From Oikopleura dioica (lineage: Eukaryota > Chordata > Appendicularia > Copelata > Oikopleuridae): 64,000 nucleotides of DNA. A program made the translations under genes and the position numbers. The stretch's first letter is position 1, and each line of letters starts with the position of its first letter. The stretch lies in NCBI GenBank assembly GCA_907165135.1, contig OU015568.1:14020501-14084500 (forward strand), written 5' to 3'. Below are positions 29,901 to 42,100 of this stretch, in pieces. The notes beneath the pieces were generated by a model. The model worked only from the letters and a program-made list of their open reading frames with translations. It had not been told where the DNA came from and searched no databases.

Positions 29901-31330
29901 AAATCAAAGGTCGATTTTCATACCAACTCGGCAAGTTCAAAGATCACTCGAAAATTAAATTTTCACAGGGAAAAGGGGAGAGTGGTCGCTGCGCTCGGTT
30001 TTACGCGACCTCGTAAAAGGTCACGTTCTTCTTTCCAAAAAATATAATTTAGACTTTCGAGGCCAATGAAAGCGCCGAACATAAGTTCGAACAACTCTTG
30101 CACGTTTTAAAGTGGTGCTGGTACTAAGTGTAGTGACATTTCGTAATCGCATTTTGGACTGGCACACGTTGAGCTCCCGCTGGTTTTAATTCAATACACA
30201 ACAGACATATTGAGCCCATATCATCTTGTTACTCCTTGGACTTTGTGATATTGCCATTATCAATTATTATTTCTACGTGGGAGGAGCTTCTTGGAAGATA
30301 TTTTGATGTTGATGTTTTATAATATTTTCACAATATTAATACTGAATTTTATTTTTAAAAAATTGAATAAAAGATAATCTAACAAGAGTAGACTATTAAT
30401 ACTCTTGAAATATCTAAAATATTATATCTTTGAAAATAATAAAATCTTTATTATTTTGAAGGTTTTGAATTGAAGGTTTTAATTTCTTATTACTAAAATT
30501 CATTGCAGCAAAAAACTTCTACGAAAGAAACCCGTTTGCAAAAATGCTCTTTTGAATAAGATTTGACCATGAGAACCCAGGAAAAAACTCCTAGTACCTA
30601 GTCGTTCCTCCCTAGTTATGTCATTAGGCTGGTAAACAAGAAGCTCCTCCATTTCTTCCCGACCAATTTGAAGAATCTCTTTCTAAGAAGACTTCTAGCT
30701 AATTTCTATTTATCGATAATGAAAGAATTTCATAATTCCTAGATCTATTGCTTCCTAGTAGTGGCGCCTCGCATTCAAATTTTGCGGTTCTGAAATTTTC
30801 TCTTTTCAAGATATGCAGAAAAGACTTGAAACTAGGTGAAAACGTGTCGACATTGTCCTTTTTCACCTGTACGCCTTTTTATGAAATTCATAAGAATCCA
30901 GCTGGCTGTCGATTTTTTCATTTAAAATACAGATCTTGCAACTGGACAGTTAGAATAAATTGGAAGAATTGGCCTTTCCGAGTGCACCAATCATCCCAGA
31001 TAAATTTCGGTCGCTTCGATAAGAAAAATATATTTATTATCACGGGGTTCATTTTTAGTTATGTTTGGGGCTCCAGCGAGCTCTATAATGATAAGAAATT
31101 AACACAAATATAGTCGGCTTTAGATCCATAGTCTGAAAAAGAGCTTATTAGCAGTTCCGGCACGCGTGGGAAAGTACTCATGTGAGTGATCTTGAGCTTG
31201 TTAAACAGGCAGGCTTTGAAATTGACCAAAAACAAAACCAAACAAATTCGTGTGCGATTTTCAGAAATCAAACTTGTACGCCGCGTTTTTTTCTGTTCTA
31301 TAAAATTTATTAGTTTTCGCTAAAATCTTT
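27000..31330. other. Gene-free stretch with a palindromic repeat
   Basis: About 4.3 kb, mostly very AT-rich, between tektin and the protease mosaic. It contains the 28302-28511 inverted repeat and a small GC-rich block at about 29485-29600. No coding exon is supportable, although the short first exon of the protease gene must lie somewhere before 31334. Confidence 0.45.
28302..28511. repeat. 210-bp nested inverted repeat
   Basis: The left end GTAGAAAGCCTGAGTC and the right end CTCAGGTTTTCTAC are imperfect inverted copies, about 38 bp long each, continuing into GAGCTTGAATG / CATTCAAGCTC. Inside are two further inverted pairs built from GAAGCCGC...GCGGCTTCG and GCCGCGTAGCGGC / GCTGCGCGGC, separated by T- and A-runs. 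The whole unit can fold into one long stem. No clear target duplication is seen at its edges, so it may be a fold-back element or an old MITE. Confidence 0.75.
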
Positions 31331-31333
31331 CAG

Positions 31334-34300
31334 GGCCGGCTTTTGCCGAGCCTACTGTTTCTCTGGCTCCGTCCGCCCGAAATACAAGCATTTGATGGGC
31401 AGCCATTAACGAGTTGGGCTGAATGGAGCGAATGGTCCCAGTGTGACAGATCATGCGGAAGTGGGTTAAGATCGCGAGTACGTCAGTGCTTGAACGGCTT
31501 CCCCGGAGAAGACGGCTGCCAAGGTGCGAATTCCGAGAATGGACACTGCATGTTAGCCGAATCTTGCAAAACTTGCGCCTTCTCGAGTTGGAGTTTCGGA
31601 GAAGAAGGAGCGCCCAAAACGCAACTGCTAAAGAGCACGATTTCTTCAGAAAAACAAGAAGTTGTCGGAGACTTTTCCTTTTGCGCCCGAATCAGTCCAA
31701 CAGCGGATGAACTCTTTGGAAGCCTTGGTGTGTATTCTAATCCCGGAACCAAGGAGCATGTTGTGATCGTATCTGTCCGCCCAGAGCGCAACACAGGCGG
31801 GTCAAAGTTCGAGGTACTCTTGGACGGCGACATGAACGTCTACATTTCGGAACAGGCGGCGGAAACTGGATGGATCTGCCTCATCAGAAATGGCGCCAAA
31901 GCAACTTTGCGGTACAATGAAGAGGCGCTGGACGTCATTACGAATCCATCTTCTGGATCGAGTATCAAGACCGGCGGGGAACTAGTTTCTGGTCAAGGCT
32001 TCCAAGGAACACTCGAGGACGTCTTCATGGTCAACTTCGCCGTAGATTATGAGTCGCTCGAGGAATCAGAGCGCTGCTTTGAAGAGGGTCAACTCTTCGC
32101 TGCGCTGCGAATGGAGGACCTAGTCACGAGTTTGGGAGATGTCAATTTCAACGAACGTAAGTCAACAGCACTTGAATTTTACCCCGACACCTCTCTAGAA
32201 AAGTTCGAGTTTCATCCTCCCGCTTCTTCCTAACCAATAATCATGTAATTTAGCGTACTTGCTTGAACCAATTCTTTTTTTTCTATTTTTCTTATCAAAA
32301 ATGAAAATCATTCCTAGAATGGGCTCAATGGGCCGACTGGGGCGAATGCTCAAAAACCTGTGATGGTGGCGAGCGTTTCCGTATCCGCAAATGCATCGGA
32401 AGAGATCCAGGAGAAGGTGGATGCTCAGAAGGCCGATTTTGGGAACAAGAGCCTTGTCAAACTCAACAGTGCCCTGCCGGCTGGCGTGAATGGAGCGAGT
32501 GGTCGAAATGCTCAAGCAGCTGTGGAGAAGGCGTGAAAACTCGCGTGCGAGAATGCAAAGGTAACGAGTGCTCCTGTGAAACCCCGCGTAAGAGTCGCTT
32601 TATTTCGTAAAACGGGGCACTTTGCTAAAAAGCCAACGAAAATGGTTCAAATTAGCGGCGAAATTGAAAATTTCCATATCGGTAATTTTTGATTTTTTGT
32701 CTTTCGCTTACCGAGCATTCTGGATAATGAAAAAACCGTTCAGGTTCAAGATGCAATGACGGAGATACAACTGATACTCAAGCGTGTACTCCAACTTCAA
32801 TCGACCAAAAGGATGTTTTTACTCAAACTGGGAATTTCCAGATGAGCTTTCTATCTCCAACTACGTTCTTTTGAAGAAACAGTTGCCAAACATGGCTGAA
32901 GCAACCTTCTGCTACTGGCTGAAGAGCGGCCATGATGGTGTTAATGGGACAATCTTCTCATACGCCCACGGGGAGCAATTCACCGGCAATTCGTTTGCGG
33001 TCATGGGCTCGACAACACCCGAACTGGGTCTGAAATTCTTTGCGTTCAGGTAAAAATAGCAGCTCTATTTGCTCAATGCTCTTGATATTCTCGACCATTT
33101 TGAGACGATTAAAAATATTCGCCGAGAATTTATTTTCATAACTTCAAACCTGAGATTTTCTTTGCTCTTTCAATAAAATATTCAACATTCAATTTTAGAA
33201 AAGACGAGCGACTGATCATAGACAACGATTTCACCACCGCAGGGGAACCTCAACTTCAATGCTTTGTGCTCCACCGTAATTCAGCAAGGGTCGGAATGAT
33301 GGATTTTTACGTTGATGGAAAATTCAAGAACTCGACGGTTCTTCAAACTGGAGATTTGTACATGATCGAAGAAGGGGGAGAACTTGTAGTGGGACAGGAT
33401 CAGGACTGTATGCTTGGCTGTTATCAGGTAAGATACTGGCAATCACCATTTTTGATGACTTAGAGATGTGAATTACCGTCTAATTGCCCGTTATTATTAA
33501 ATTTTAAGGCCGAACAAGCAATGACCGGGAATGTTCTTGACTTCTCGATCTGGGACGCGGCGTTGAGCGAAACGGAAATGGCGGCAATGTCGGAAGCTGG
33601 TTTCCCATCGATCGCGCGACAGCCGTTCGTCACTTTGAATAAAGAGAACTCGGAGCGATACGGGCGCATTTCCTACGTCGCACAATGGGCCGAGTGGAAC
33701 GACTGGACAAAGTGCTCCGTCACGTGTCAATCCGGCTTGCGGACAAGGTCACGTGTGTGCTATGGTGGCAGAGCAGGCGACTACGGCTGCGACGGGGATG
33801 AATTGGAAACAAAGGGATGCTACCAGGGGATCTGCGAGGCAATCGTGGAGGAATGCTCCCAATCGACGTGGAATCTTTCGCCTGGCGGGAGTGCTTCTTT
33901 CAAGGTAACAAACAATCGCTCTTTTGGCCGCATCTGCTGTCATGAAGTTTTAACAAGGATTGTTAGAGCTTGTTACAGGAGGCTGTTCCCTGTAAGAAAA
34001 CATTAAAACATCAGTAATTCCAAAACATTGGTTTTCTAAATCCTTATGCAAAAAAAAAGTTTTCATTTATCTCCTGCGAATAGCTGGGGAGATACGTGGT
34101 GCTTATCGCATCTTCTGTAATTCTGGATACTTAGAAAGTCTGTGTAGCCGCCATTAACGTGCCCCTCATCTTATCTATTAGCGTTACTCTTTTGGAATGA
34201 GTTTATGATGCAATTTCTTAAGGCATTCTTCAACTCGGACAGTTATACCTTCTGCGCTGCTATCTCAATGGATACGTCACCGACTGATAACGTACTCATC

Positions 34301-37300
34301 AGGTAACTCGTATAATTAACCCTTCCTTCTAACCCGACAATTTGCCGCGCGCTCAAATTGCTAACTACTTTCTCTGTCCTTTCTTAACACCTCAAAGCAA
34401 GCTCATTATGTTCGAAAGAGTCTTTTTAAAAAGTGCTGATAAGGAAAGGGTCAGACAAGATTAAAGAGTAGCTCAATAAAGTGACCGGATTTGGTAATTA
34501 AAATTTTCGGAAGACAAAAATGGAAAATTCTCTAATAAAGATCAACTGAGTTCAGCTTTAAATAAATTGCTTCAAAATAGAAAAATACACGATTATTTCT
34601 AAACGCATCTTTTCTAGTGCGATTTCAAGCGACGACAAACTCATTATCGCCGAAATAGATGAACAATCTGTCGCAGAGTTCTTTTCGCATGAAGTGGATA
34701 CAGTGACAGCTTGTGTGACATCTTCACAAGAGCACAATACTGTCGAGGTGTATATAGACGGCGAGCTGCTATCCGAGAGCTCATTTCGCGGGGGCATCAG
34801 CCGCAACGACGTGTTCACTTTTGGCTCGTCGAGTTTTGGCGGTCAGATTAAGAACTTTGCTGTATGGGATCGATTCTTTACGCCAGCTGAGATTGAGGCG
34901 ATCTTCGCGTCTAGTTGCCATGCAGGTGCGATCCTATCCGCACGGCCCGATGCGCAGCCCAAGTTGAAGGGACAAATCCGATTTCAAGAGGGTTGGTCCT
35001 CGTGGTCGCCGTGGTCGAGCTGTTCCGTTTCATGCGCTGGCAGTGGCTTGCAATCGCGCAAACGCGTGTGTTATGCAGTAGACGTCGAATCTGGCCACTG
35101 TTTCGGACCTGACGTAGATACGAAACCCTGTGGACCGTTAATCTGCCCGACATGGTCGAACTGGTCGAGCTGGTCGAGCTGTAGCAAATCTTGCGGCGAA
35201 GGATACATTCATCGAAGTCGAGAGTGCTTCCACGGCACTGCTGGAAACCCAGGCTGCGAAGGAAATTCCTCCGAACTCGAACCCTGCGAAGTTGACATCT
35301 GTCCAGACCCCTACAATTTTCCCTGGGAGTGTGGGACGGTTACTGCCAAACGAGGAGCTCCTGCTTATCAACGTGTTGTCAACGGGCACACAGAGCAATA
35401 TGGAGCTGTTCCCTATCTTTGTCAGCTGACGTCTTACGGAGATCACAATTGCGGAACATCGGTTATCTCTCCTAATTGGAATATAGGCAAGGGTTTTTTA
35501 TTTGTTTTTATGCAAAATCTCCGAATAGGAGAGTAGCCATCAGAAAATCGGATAGCCATCAATGCTATAATTAATTGAACCATTGAAAACCTCGAAAAAG
35601 GTGCTGCACATTGCGTCGCCGATTATGACTCTCCCGCTCAATTCCGAATAATCTGCGGCTCCCAGTATCGAAGCCAAATTGACACGTACGAGCAGCAGCG
35701 TCAAGTCGAGCGTTACATCAAGCACCCAGGATATGACTCGAACTCGGACTTGGTCGACTACGACATGATGCTGTTCAAAGTGGATCATGCTTGGGAGTTT
35801 ACAGACTACGTCAAGCCTGCGTGTTTGCCCAAGCGCAACGATTATCCCTCTTCGGGTCAACTTTGTAAAGTGTCTGGATGGGGCTCAACGCAAGCCAAGG
35901 ACGCAACGCAGTTCTTTTTCGCGCAACTCGAACTCGCCGAAGCTGTACAGTCAGCATATGTGCCCATTACGGAAATGGGAGTATGCGCAGCTGGATATAA
36001 GTCGATTACGCGGCGGCAATTCTGCGCTGGCTTTGTAGAAGGTGGCAGAGACGCTTGCCAGGTAATGATTTTCTCTTACGCTTTGTAACGTTTCAGAGAT
36101 TTGGCGATTTTTCGAATATCAAATAAAATACCACCCATGATTTCTGTGAAAGAAAATGCAATCGTGGGACAAAGACTCAGGATAACAATTATCTGACGTT
36201 AGTATTTAGGGAGACTCTGGAGGACCTCTAGCATGTCCTATTGGTAACCGCGGAGTCTATCAACTTACGGGCATTGTTTCGTATGGAATTGGGTGTGGTT
36301 CCGCCTCATTTCCTGGCGTCTACACCCGAGTCGAGTCCCTCATTGACTGGATTCTTGATCATATTCGTAAGTGAAGCTCTAAGACTACGTTTTCCATCGT
36401 TTATCGTAGTCGATGAAAGCACGCAAGGAGCAGCAACTTGTCAGAAGGACAAAATCGTCGACCTCGAAACTGGAGGTCTCAATTCTCCCAATTTCGATGG
36501 AAGATCTGTCTACGACTTTAACCAAGAATGCTCGTGGATTATTAGGTAAACATTTAAACAAATTCAAGAGAGGCCTCCATTAGAATTAGCCAGAACCGCT
36601 AAATCGACGTCCAATCGCTTAGCATTCACGAGCCGCGCTTATGTGACTGCGTCGGGTTAAGGAGCCCCTACTGCTAGAATAATACTTGCAGTCTTTTCAC
36701 GTACCCTGGCGCGTTGATATGTGCTCGCGATTTTCTCGTTACGACCGGGCTCAGATTCTAATCCCTTCCGCGTTGACAATTCCAAAGAGGGAATGCTCGT
36801 TTATCTCGATCGGAGATTCGGTTCAAAGGAGGTTAATTGATTTTTCAGCGTTCCAAATGTCAAGTCCTCGCAAAAACTCGTCCTTGACTTTACCCACTTC
36901 CACTTGGATGCTGATTCAAACTGCGACAACGATTACGTGGCGATCTACGGCGGTGATCAGTTGACTGAACCGATCGGACGGTACTGCGGACGACAGGAAA
37001 GTGGTTTCATAGTGCTCCCGGTAGTTGATTATGACATGCGCGGAAATGCACAGTCAAAACTTCTAAATCGAGGCTGGAGTCATTATTTAATCCCCCTGTG
37101 TCTGTTAGAGCGCCAGAAAGAATTCGCGCGAACATAGCTTTACGAATTTCATCCACGCGGATCTATGTCAAGGCTACTAGCATTCCAACTTTGTTTAAAA
37201 TAGGTCAAAAAATGAAACCATAACTAAAAGGCGCCTCCAGCGATCATTTTTTCTTCCCGCGAAAAACTAAAAATCGTCTTCAAAACTGACGCCGAATCAA

Positions 37301-40300
37301 GTGCAGAAAAACCAACCGGCTTTGCGGCGAAATTCCACAGGGCGCCGAAGAAATTGGACGAGTCCGGCTGCGGCTCCGCGAAAACGCAAATGGGAATCCC
37401 AGAATTGGAGAAGTTTTTGATCGCCAACAATAAGTTCAAAATGTGCGAGTTTTCCATCAAACCGAGAATTGATAAGGGAGTTACTTCCTATCCGGTCATT
37501 AGATTAGGGCCTGATACAGATCCAAGTTGCTGCGAAGCTGTCAAGGTAATTATTAATTACTAATTAATAATAATAAGGTTATTACTAATTAACAATTATT
37601 TTAATAAAAGAAGAAAGTATAAAAATTTGGCCAAAATTTTATTAATAAAAATCGAACTTATTTCAAACGTAAACTTTAGATTTCTAATCATCCGAAAAAG
37701 TTCGACGAGCGCGCTTTGGTAGACAGTTCATCCCTCTGCCGCGGCGAGCCGGCTGTTGGTTTAGACGGCGAGATTAAAATGCGCGTGTACAATGGTCAAC
37801 GTGATCGGCGCGGACGGAAGTGCAACCTTCAAGTCGGATTTTACTCCGTCACGGATCCGCAAGTTCCTTATCTAAATTATGAGCCCGCTACTGATTCTGG
37901 TCAGCTCGCGCCGAGACAAGGTAAAAAGACCAACAATTGGCGTATTTTCTAAAAAGTTGCTTTCAGAAGAAGATAACCTATCGCAATACACATGCTACAT
38001 GGACTCGATTACGCTGCCTAGGTGGCTTGGAAAATCCTTTCCATTGGACAAGAACGAACGGTTATCATCTTGTATTATTGAAATCCGGCCAAAATCTGCT
38101 GCAGTCAGGAACGCTGCTTCTAATCGACCCCCGAAGAGCAAAAATCCCAAGAAGGGGTAAGTCTTTATCGCGTTAAACCCCTCACGATTTAGTTTTCTCT
38201 GTGATTCCATTTTTATCGGAACATGTTGATTTCGTTTTTTCATATCAATTAAAGCCAGATTTTGCTTAAAAAAATTAAATCATAAATTGTTATAAAAATA
38301 ATTATATAAATATTAATCATTGAAGAAACCGTAATGAAAATATACTTGATATATTTAAGTATTTTTTTTTATTTCATTAATATGAATCAAACGTAGCAAG
38401 TTCACCCGCATCTGATACACCAGGGATATGTACAATATATATGTGTACTTTAGTAAAACAGAAAGAACAGTTAACTTTTCCTAAAAGAAAAAATATGTGA
38501 ACCCAAGATTATTATGAGGGTCAAAATTGCTTATTTCAGTCGTGGCATGCTCCAGGACGTCTTCATGATTTCCGGCCAGTTCGGGGAGGAACCCGAAGAG
38601 TATGATCACTCCGACCCGGAAGAGGAAGAAGAGGTGGATTTGGAGAGCATGAGCAAAAAAGAACGAGCTCGTTATGAAGAGCAGCAGCGAAATCGGCAAG
38701 CTCGTTTGAGCAGGCGAATTGCTGAACGTGAAAAAATCAAAATGCAGCGCAAAGCTGAGAATCTCATCAGAAGGGAGGAAGAAAAAGAAGCGCGCATCGA
38801 GGAGCGATTGGAAATGCAAGCACAAGAACGGTAAGAAAGGGCGCTAGAATATTCGGGATGATTTCGTAACACTCTCCAGTCAAGTCACAACACGGAAAAT
38901 AACAAGATTAAAATGCGATTTTAGATTAAACCGCTTCCACCAGCGGCGGCCTCCCCTGCTTAATCGCGTCCGTCGAGGAGTGAAAAACAAAAAGTCTAAG
39001 AAAAACAGCAAAAAACAAAACGGTAAGAAAGGAAGAATTCAACCGACGAAGCGGCCATCAAGGAAAAATCCACCAAGTCGGCCTCAAAAAGGAAATCCGA
39101 ATGGTCGGGGACCGTCAGGTGGAAATGGAAAAAGCAATATCAGCTCAGGGTTAAAAATAAGTACGCAAATTATCGTAAGCTTTGGGGTCATTCGTGGGGG
39201 CTATTTTGAGCCACAAGTATGCATAGGATGCTTTCTAACCCGCATAGTCGTACGAAGCAGAACAACTTCCGCTTATGCACCGCCACGTTGCTTACACCAA
39301 CAACGCTTATTACAACAGCTGGATGTACTGGCTCCGACGCCAACGTAAGTCTTGAATCCAAAATGCCCCCTCCGTTATCGCGCATTAGCTAACTAAGGTT
39401 TATCTAATCTCCTTCCATAAAACCTCTCATGCAAGCGCTCATTACGGGATCCTTTTCAGAACCGTCTCTTTGCCAAAATCGGCATGAGCAATTTCGACCC
39501 TCGTGCTCCTACTGATCACGTGCAAACAATTATGATCCGTCGTTGCATTGCTCATCCGAAATACATCCGTGGAGAACCAAACAACGACTTGCAGATTTGC
39601 TTCCTTGCCGAGAGCGTCAAGCCGAGCAAGGGCATCATGATTCCTTGTCTCACAGACACGATGCTGCCTCTTAATGATGGAGACATCGTCGTCACAGAAT
39701 CTCGTACGAATTTCAACAAAGGGAAGACAGAAGGAGTCCCGATGAGAACGCATATTCCCATTTCTGGAAAATACGCTCAAGGAAAAACAAACAAGGAACG
39801 CGGTAGTAAAAAATAATCACTTTTTGTTGATACAAAGTAACTCGTTGAGGAGCATTTTTTCACCGCGAAATACAGAACGAGCCAGTGCTAAAGGCAGGAT
39901 ATGCGTTTGGTGACCCGTTATGCATGAAAGAAGTGGGATCGCCAGTGTTCCGCGAGGATGTAAACCAACGCACGCTTGTTGGACTTGTTCAGGGGGCGCT
40001 AACGCCTGAGAATCAGTGCCCAACGAGATTGTTTAATATTGTCGACGTAAGTTGAAAATTTTCTGCTTCTTTTGATGATTTTATGAAGCTTCGCGACCAC
40101 GTGGATTGGATAACTTCGACAACGAAAATGGGTGCCCTGGCGGCGGAACAAGCGGAAAAGCTGGCTCAAAAGACGCACGGTGCCCGTGGAACAAATGACG
40201 ATCGCTTGATCAAAATGCCAAGGCAATCGGGCGATGAGTCGCGAGAATGCGGACAGGAAGTCATCAGCCTCTGGAATCTCGTGGACGGCGGCAATTGTAC

Positions 40301-41132
40301 TAATAGCATGACGATTAGCTCACCGGGTTACCCTGGGTGGTATCCTGCCAACGCCGACTGTCCCGTTCAAATTCAAGCGCCCGAAGACACCAGGGTATTT
40401 TATCGAAAAACTCTTCATTTCTTCTTGTTTTCTAGAGCAATATTAACCGTGTTTTAACCATTCAGGTTCGCGTACGAGTTGTAGAAAAGTTCGATATCGA
40501 AGCGTCACCAAACTGTCAAGCGGACAAGATTCATTTGAAGGACGAGACGATGGACTGGAATCTCTGCAACGGGCAACTTCCGGACATGCCAGAGGGAATT
40601 GTTGGAACGTCGTCCAAGATGGACGTTAGGTAATTTTTATTCAATATTTTACATAAGTAAAAATCATAAATTCGATCTTAAATGCTCCAATATAGATTTT
40701 TGTCCTGTGTACAAAATGAACATCAACTTTAACTAATCGCCTATCGTTACCATAAACACCGCTCTTCATCAGAACCGTCCCGCTAAAGGAAATTCAACTT
40801 AATATAGGTTCACTTCCGACGGAACTGTCCAGCGAACCGGCTTTAAACTTCAAGTCGACTGTGTTGATCTTGAGACTGCTGATAAGATCCAAAACTACCG
40901 TCGATTCGAAGAACAAGAAGAAGAAAAGGAAAATCGAAAACGCCCTGGAAAAAATCATGCCCAGGTGATTTGGGTCACCGGACGAGATCCCAAAGAGAAA
41001 GAACAAAAACGACCATCAAATCAAAAAGGAAAAAATCCGAAGGGCAGACCCCAAAATCAAAACCGACCAAACAACAACAAAAATCGCCCAAACGGAAAAA
41101 CTAACGATAGGAAGAAGCCTCAAAGGGGCTAA
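31334..41132 (+). CDS. Secreted TSR-pentraxin-trypsin-CUB mosaic, ovochymase-like, with a dead second protease
   Basis: Twenty-two exons in phase (one exception) encode about 2,180 residues; the first exon with the start codon lies upstream and was not found. Exons: 31334-32156, 32318-32560, 32744-33049, 33199-33427, 33509-33904, 34223-34302, 34618-35486, 35601-36061, 36210-36366, 36410-36545, 36849-37020, 37231-37545, 37680-37920, 37967-38156, 38540-38830, 38925-39174, 39261-39344, 39460-39802, 39886-40046, 40089-40394, 40466-40629, 40808-41132. Domain order: hydrophobic signal-like start, TSR, pentraxin/LamG-like, two TSRs, pentraxin-like, TSR, pentraxin-like, two TSRs, S1 protease, CUB, a degenerate CUB-like region, an acidic then basic linker, a second S1 fold, CUB, and a Lys/Arg/Asn/Pro-rich tail. 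TSRs show the WSEWSxC pattern. The first S1 has R|VVNG activation, AAHC, YDMML and CQGDSGGP, with Asp before CQGDS giving trypsin-like specificity. The second has TTAGC and EVGSPV in place of AAHC and DSGGP, so it cannot be catalytic. S1-CUB-CUB-S1-CUB is the ovochymase layout. The frame slips by one base between about 32800 and 32840. Confidence 0.85.
35487..35600 (+). other. GC-AG intron inside the trypsin domain
   Basis: Exon 34618-35486 ends ATATAG and is followed by GCAAGG, the standard GC donor context. The acceptor is CGAAAAAG|GT. The join gives WNIGAAHC, placing the catalytic histidine directly after the intron as in many trypsin-family genes. No GT donor nearby keeps the frame. Confidence 0.75.
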
Positions 41133-41407
41133 ATTACCAGTTTGAAGGACCATTCCCTTCGTCAATCAAAAAACACCTGCTGCTCAACTATTTAACGACC
41201 GAAAACTACCTCAGAAAATCATACGATAATTACTTGTATTCATATTTAAATAGCTTTTTTACAAGGTTTTCCATTTTTTACATTAATTCAGCCAACTGTA
41301 TAAAATGCTTGATATAGTCTCGCATATCATCATTTCTCAACACACACAAAAATCCAAACTGAAACATAAAATGACTTCAGCTTATTGTAAATAATGATCT
41401 GTATAAT

Positions 41408-41413
41408 AATAAA
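41408..41413 (+). terminator. Possible polyadenylation signal of the protease mosaic
   Basis: AATAAA about 275 bases after the stop codon at 41130-41132, in a T-rich context and just before the MITE. Confidence 0.35.
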
Positions 41414-41497
41414 CAGTGTGCTTCTTTTTTTTCATTCCTTGTTTTTGTCAGCATTCGGATTAGTGAGTAAGGGAGGTTTCTTCTGTTATTATCGGTT

Positions 41498-42024
41498 GGA
41501 AGGATGCAATTAGTCTGGGTCTCAGACCCAGGATTCATTTCAAAAGTGACGCCTGGGTCTCAGACCCAGGATACCCCCTCAGAAGTGACGCCTGGGTCCA
41601 ATACTCAGGATTCATTTAAAAATGGGCATTTTAGGCAGACTTCGTCGATTGATTCTCTGAAAACTCTCAGATCTATTTGCCCCTTACCACGGGGCTTCGC
41701 CCCTTAGGTCCTAAGATGCCGGGGTCTAGTCTAGGGTTACTTAGGGTTACCTTCAGTAACCCTAACTAACCCTAGCCTATCCCCCTCGGGTGAGACTGTT
41801 CCGTCATTTTTGCAGGTGCCCCCTAACACTAACCTTAATTATAGTAAATACAAGACTCCTTATCAATAATTCATAGAAGGAAATTGTTTTTTTCTTCTTA
41901 CAACCCCCATCTCCTAATTTTTGGACCCAGGCGTCACTTCTGAGGGGGTATCCTGGGTCTGAGACCCAGGCGTCACTTTTGAAACGAATCCTGGGTCTGA
42001 GACCCAGGCTAATTGTATACTTCC
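41498..42024. mobile_element. Non-autonomous hAT-like MITE
   Basis: Two 104-base arms (41498-41601 and 41921-42024) are near-perfect inverted copies. Each arm holds two copies of the palindrome CTGGGTCTCAGACCCAG. The sequence TATCGGTT occurs directly on both sides (41490-41497 and 42025-42032), an 8-bp target site duplication. Long inverted repeats, 8-bp duplication, about 527 bp length and no coding capacity fit a MITE moved by a hAT-type transposase; P-type elements also make 8-bp duplications. The similarity of the arms suggests fairly recent insertion. Confidence 0.82.
41731..41776. repeat. Telomere-like hairpin inside the MITE
   Basis: CTAGGGTTACTTAGGGTTAC is followed after five bases by its inverse with one mismatch (GTAACCCTAACTAACCCTAG), giving a 20-bp stem made of TTAGGG-like units. 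It lies in the loop between the two MITE arms. Confidence 0.7.
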
Positions 42025-42100
42025 TATCGGTTGCGTTGAAATCATGGAAGAGTTTCCTCTTTGTATAAAATCTATCAAGGAGATTTCAGGCAAATTCGAA

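Noticed and set aside
39796-39875. GA-AG intron in the protease mosaic
   Set aside because: A canonical GT-AG alternative (39803-39885) keeps the frame equally well, so no unusual donor is needed.
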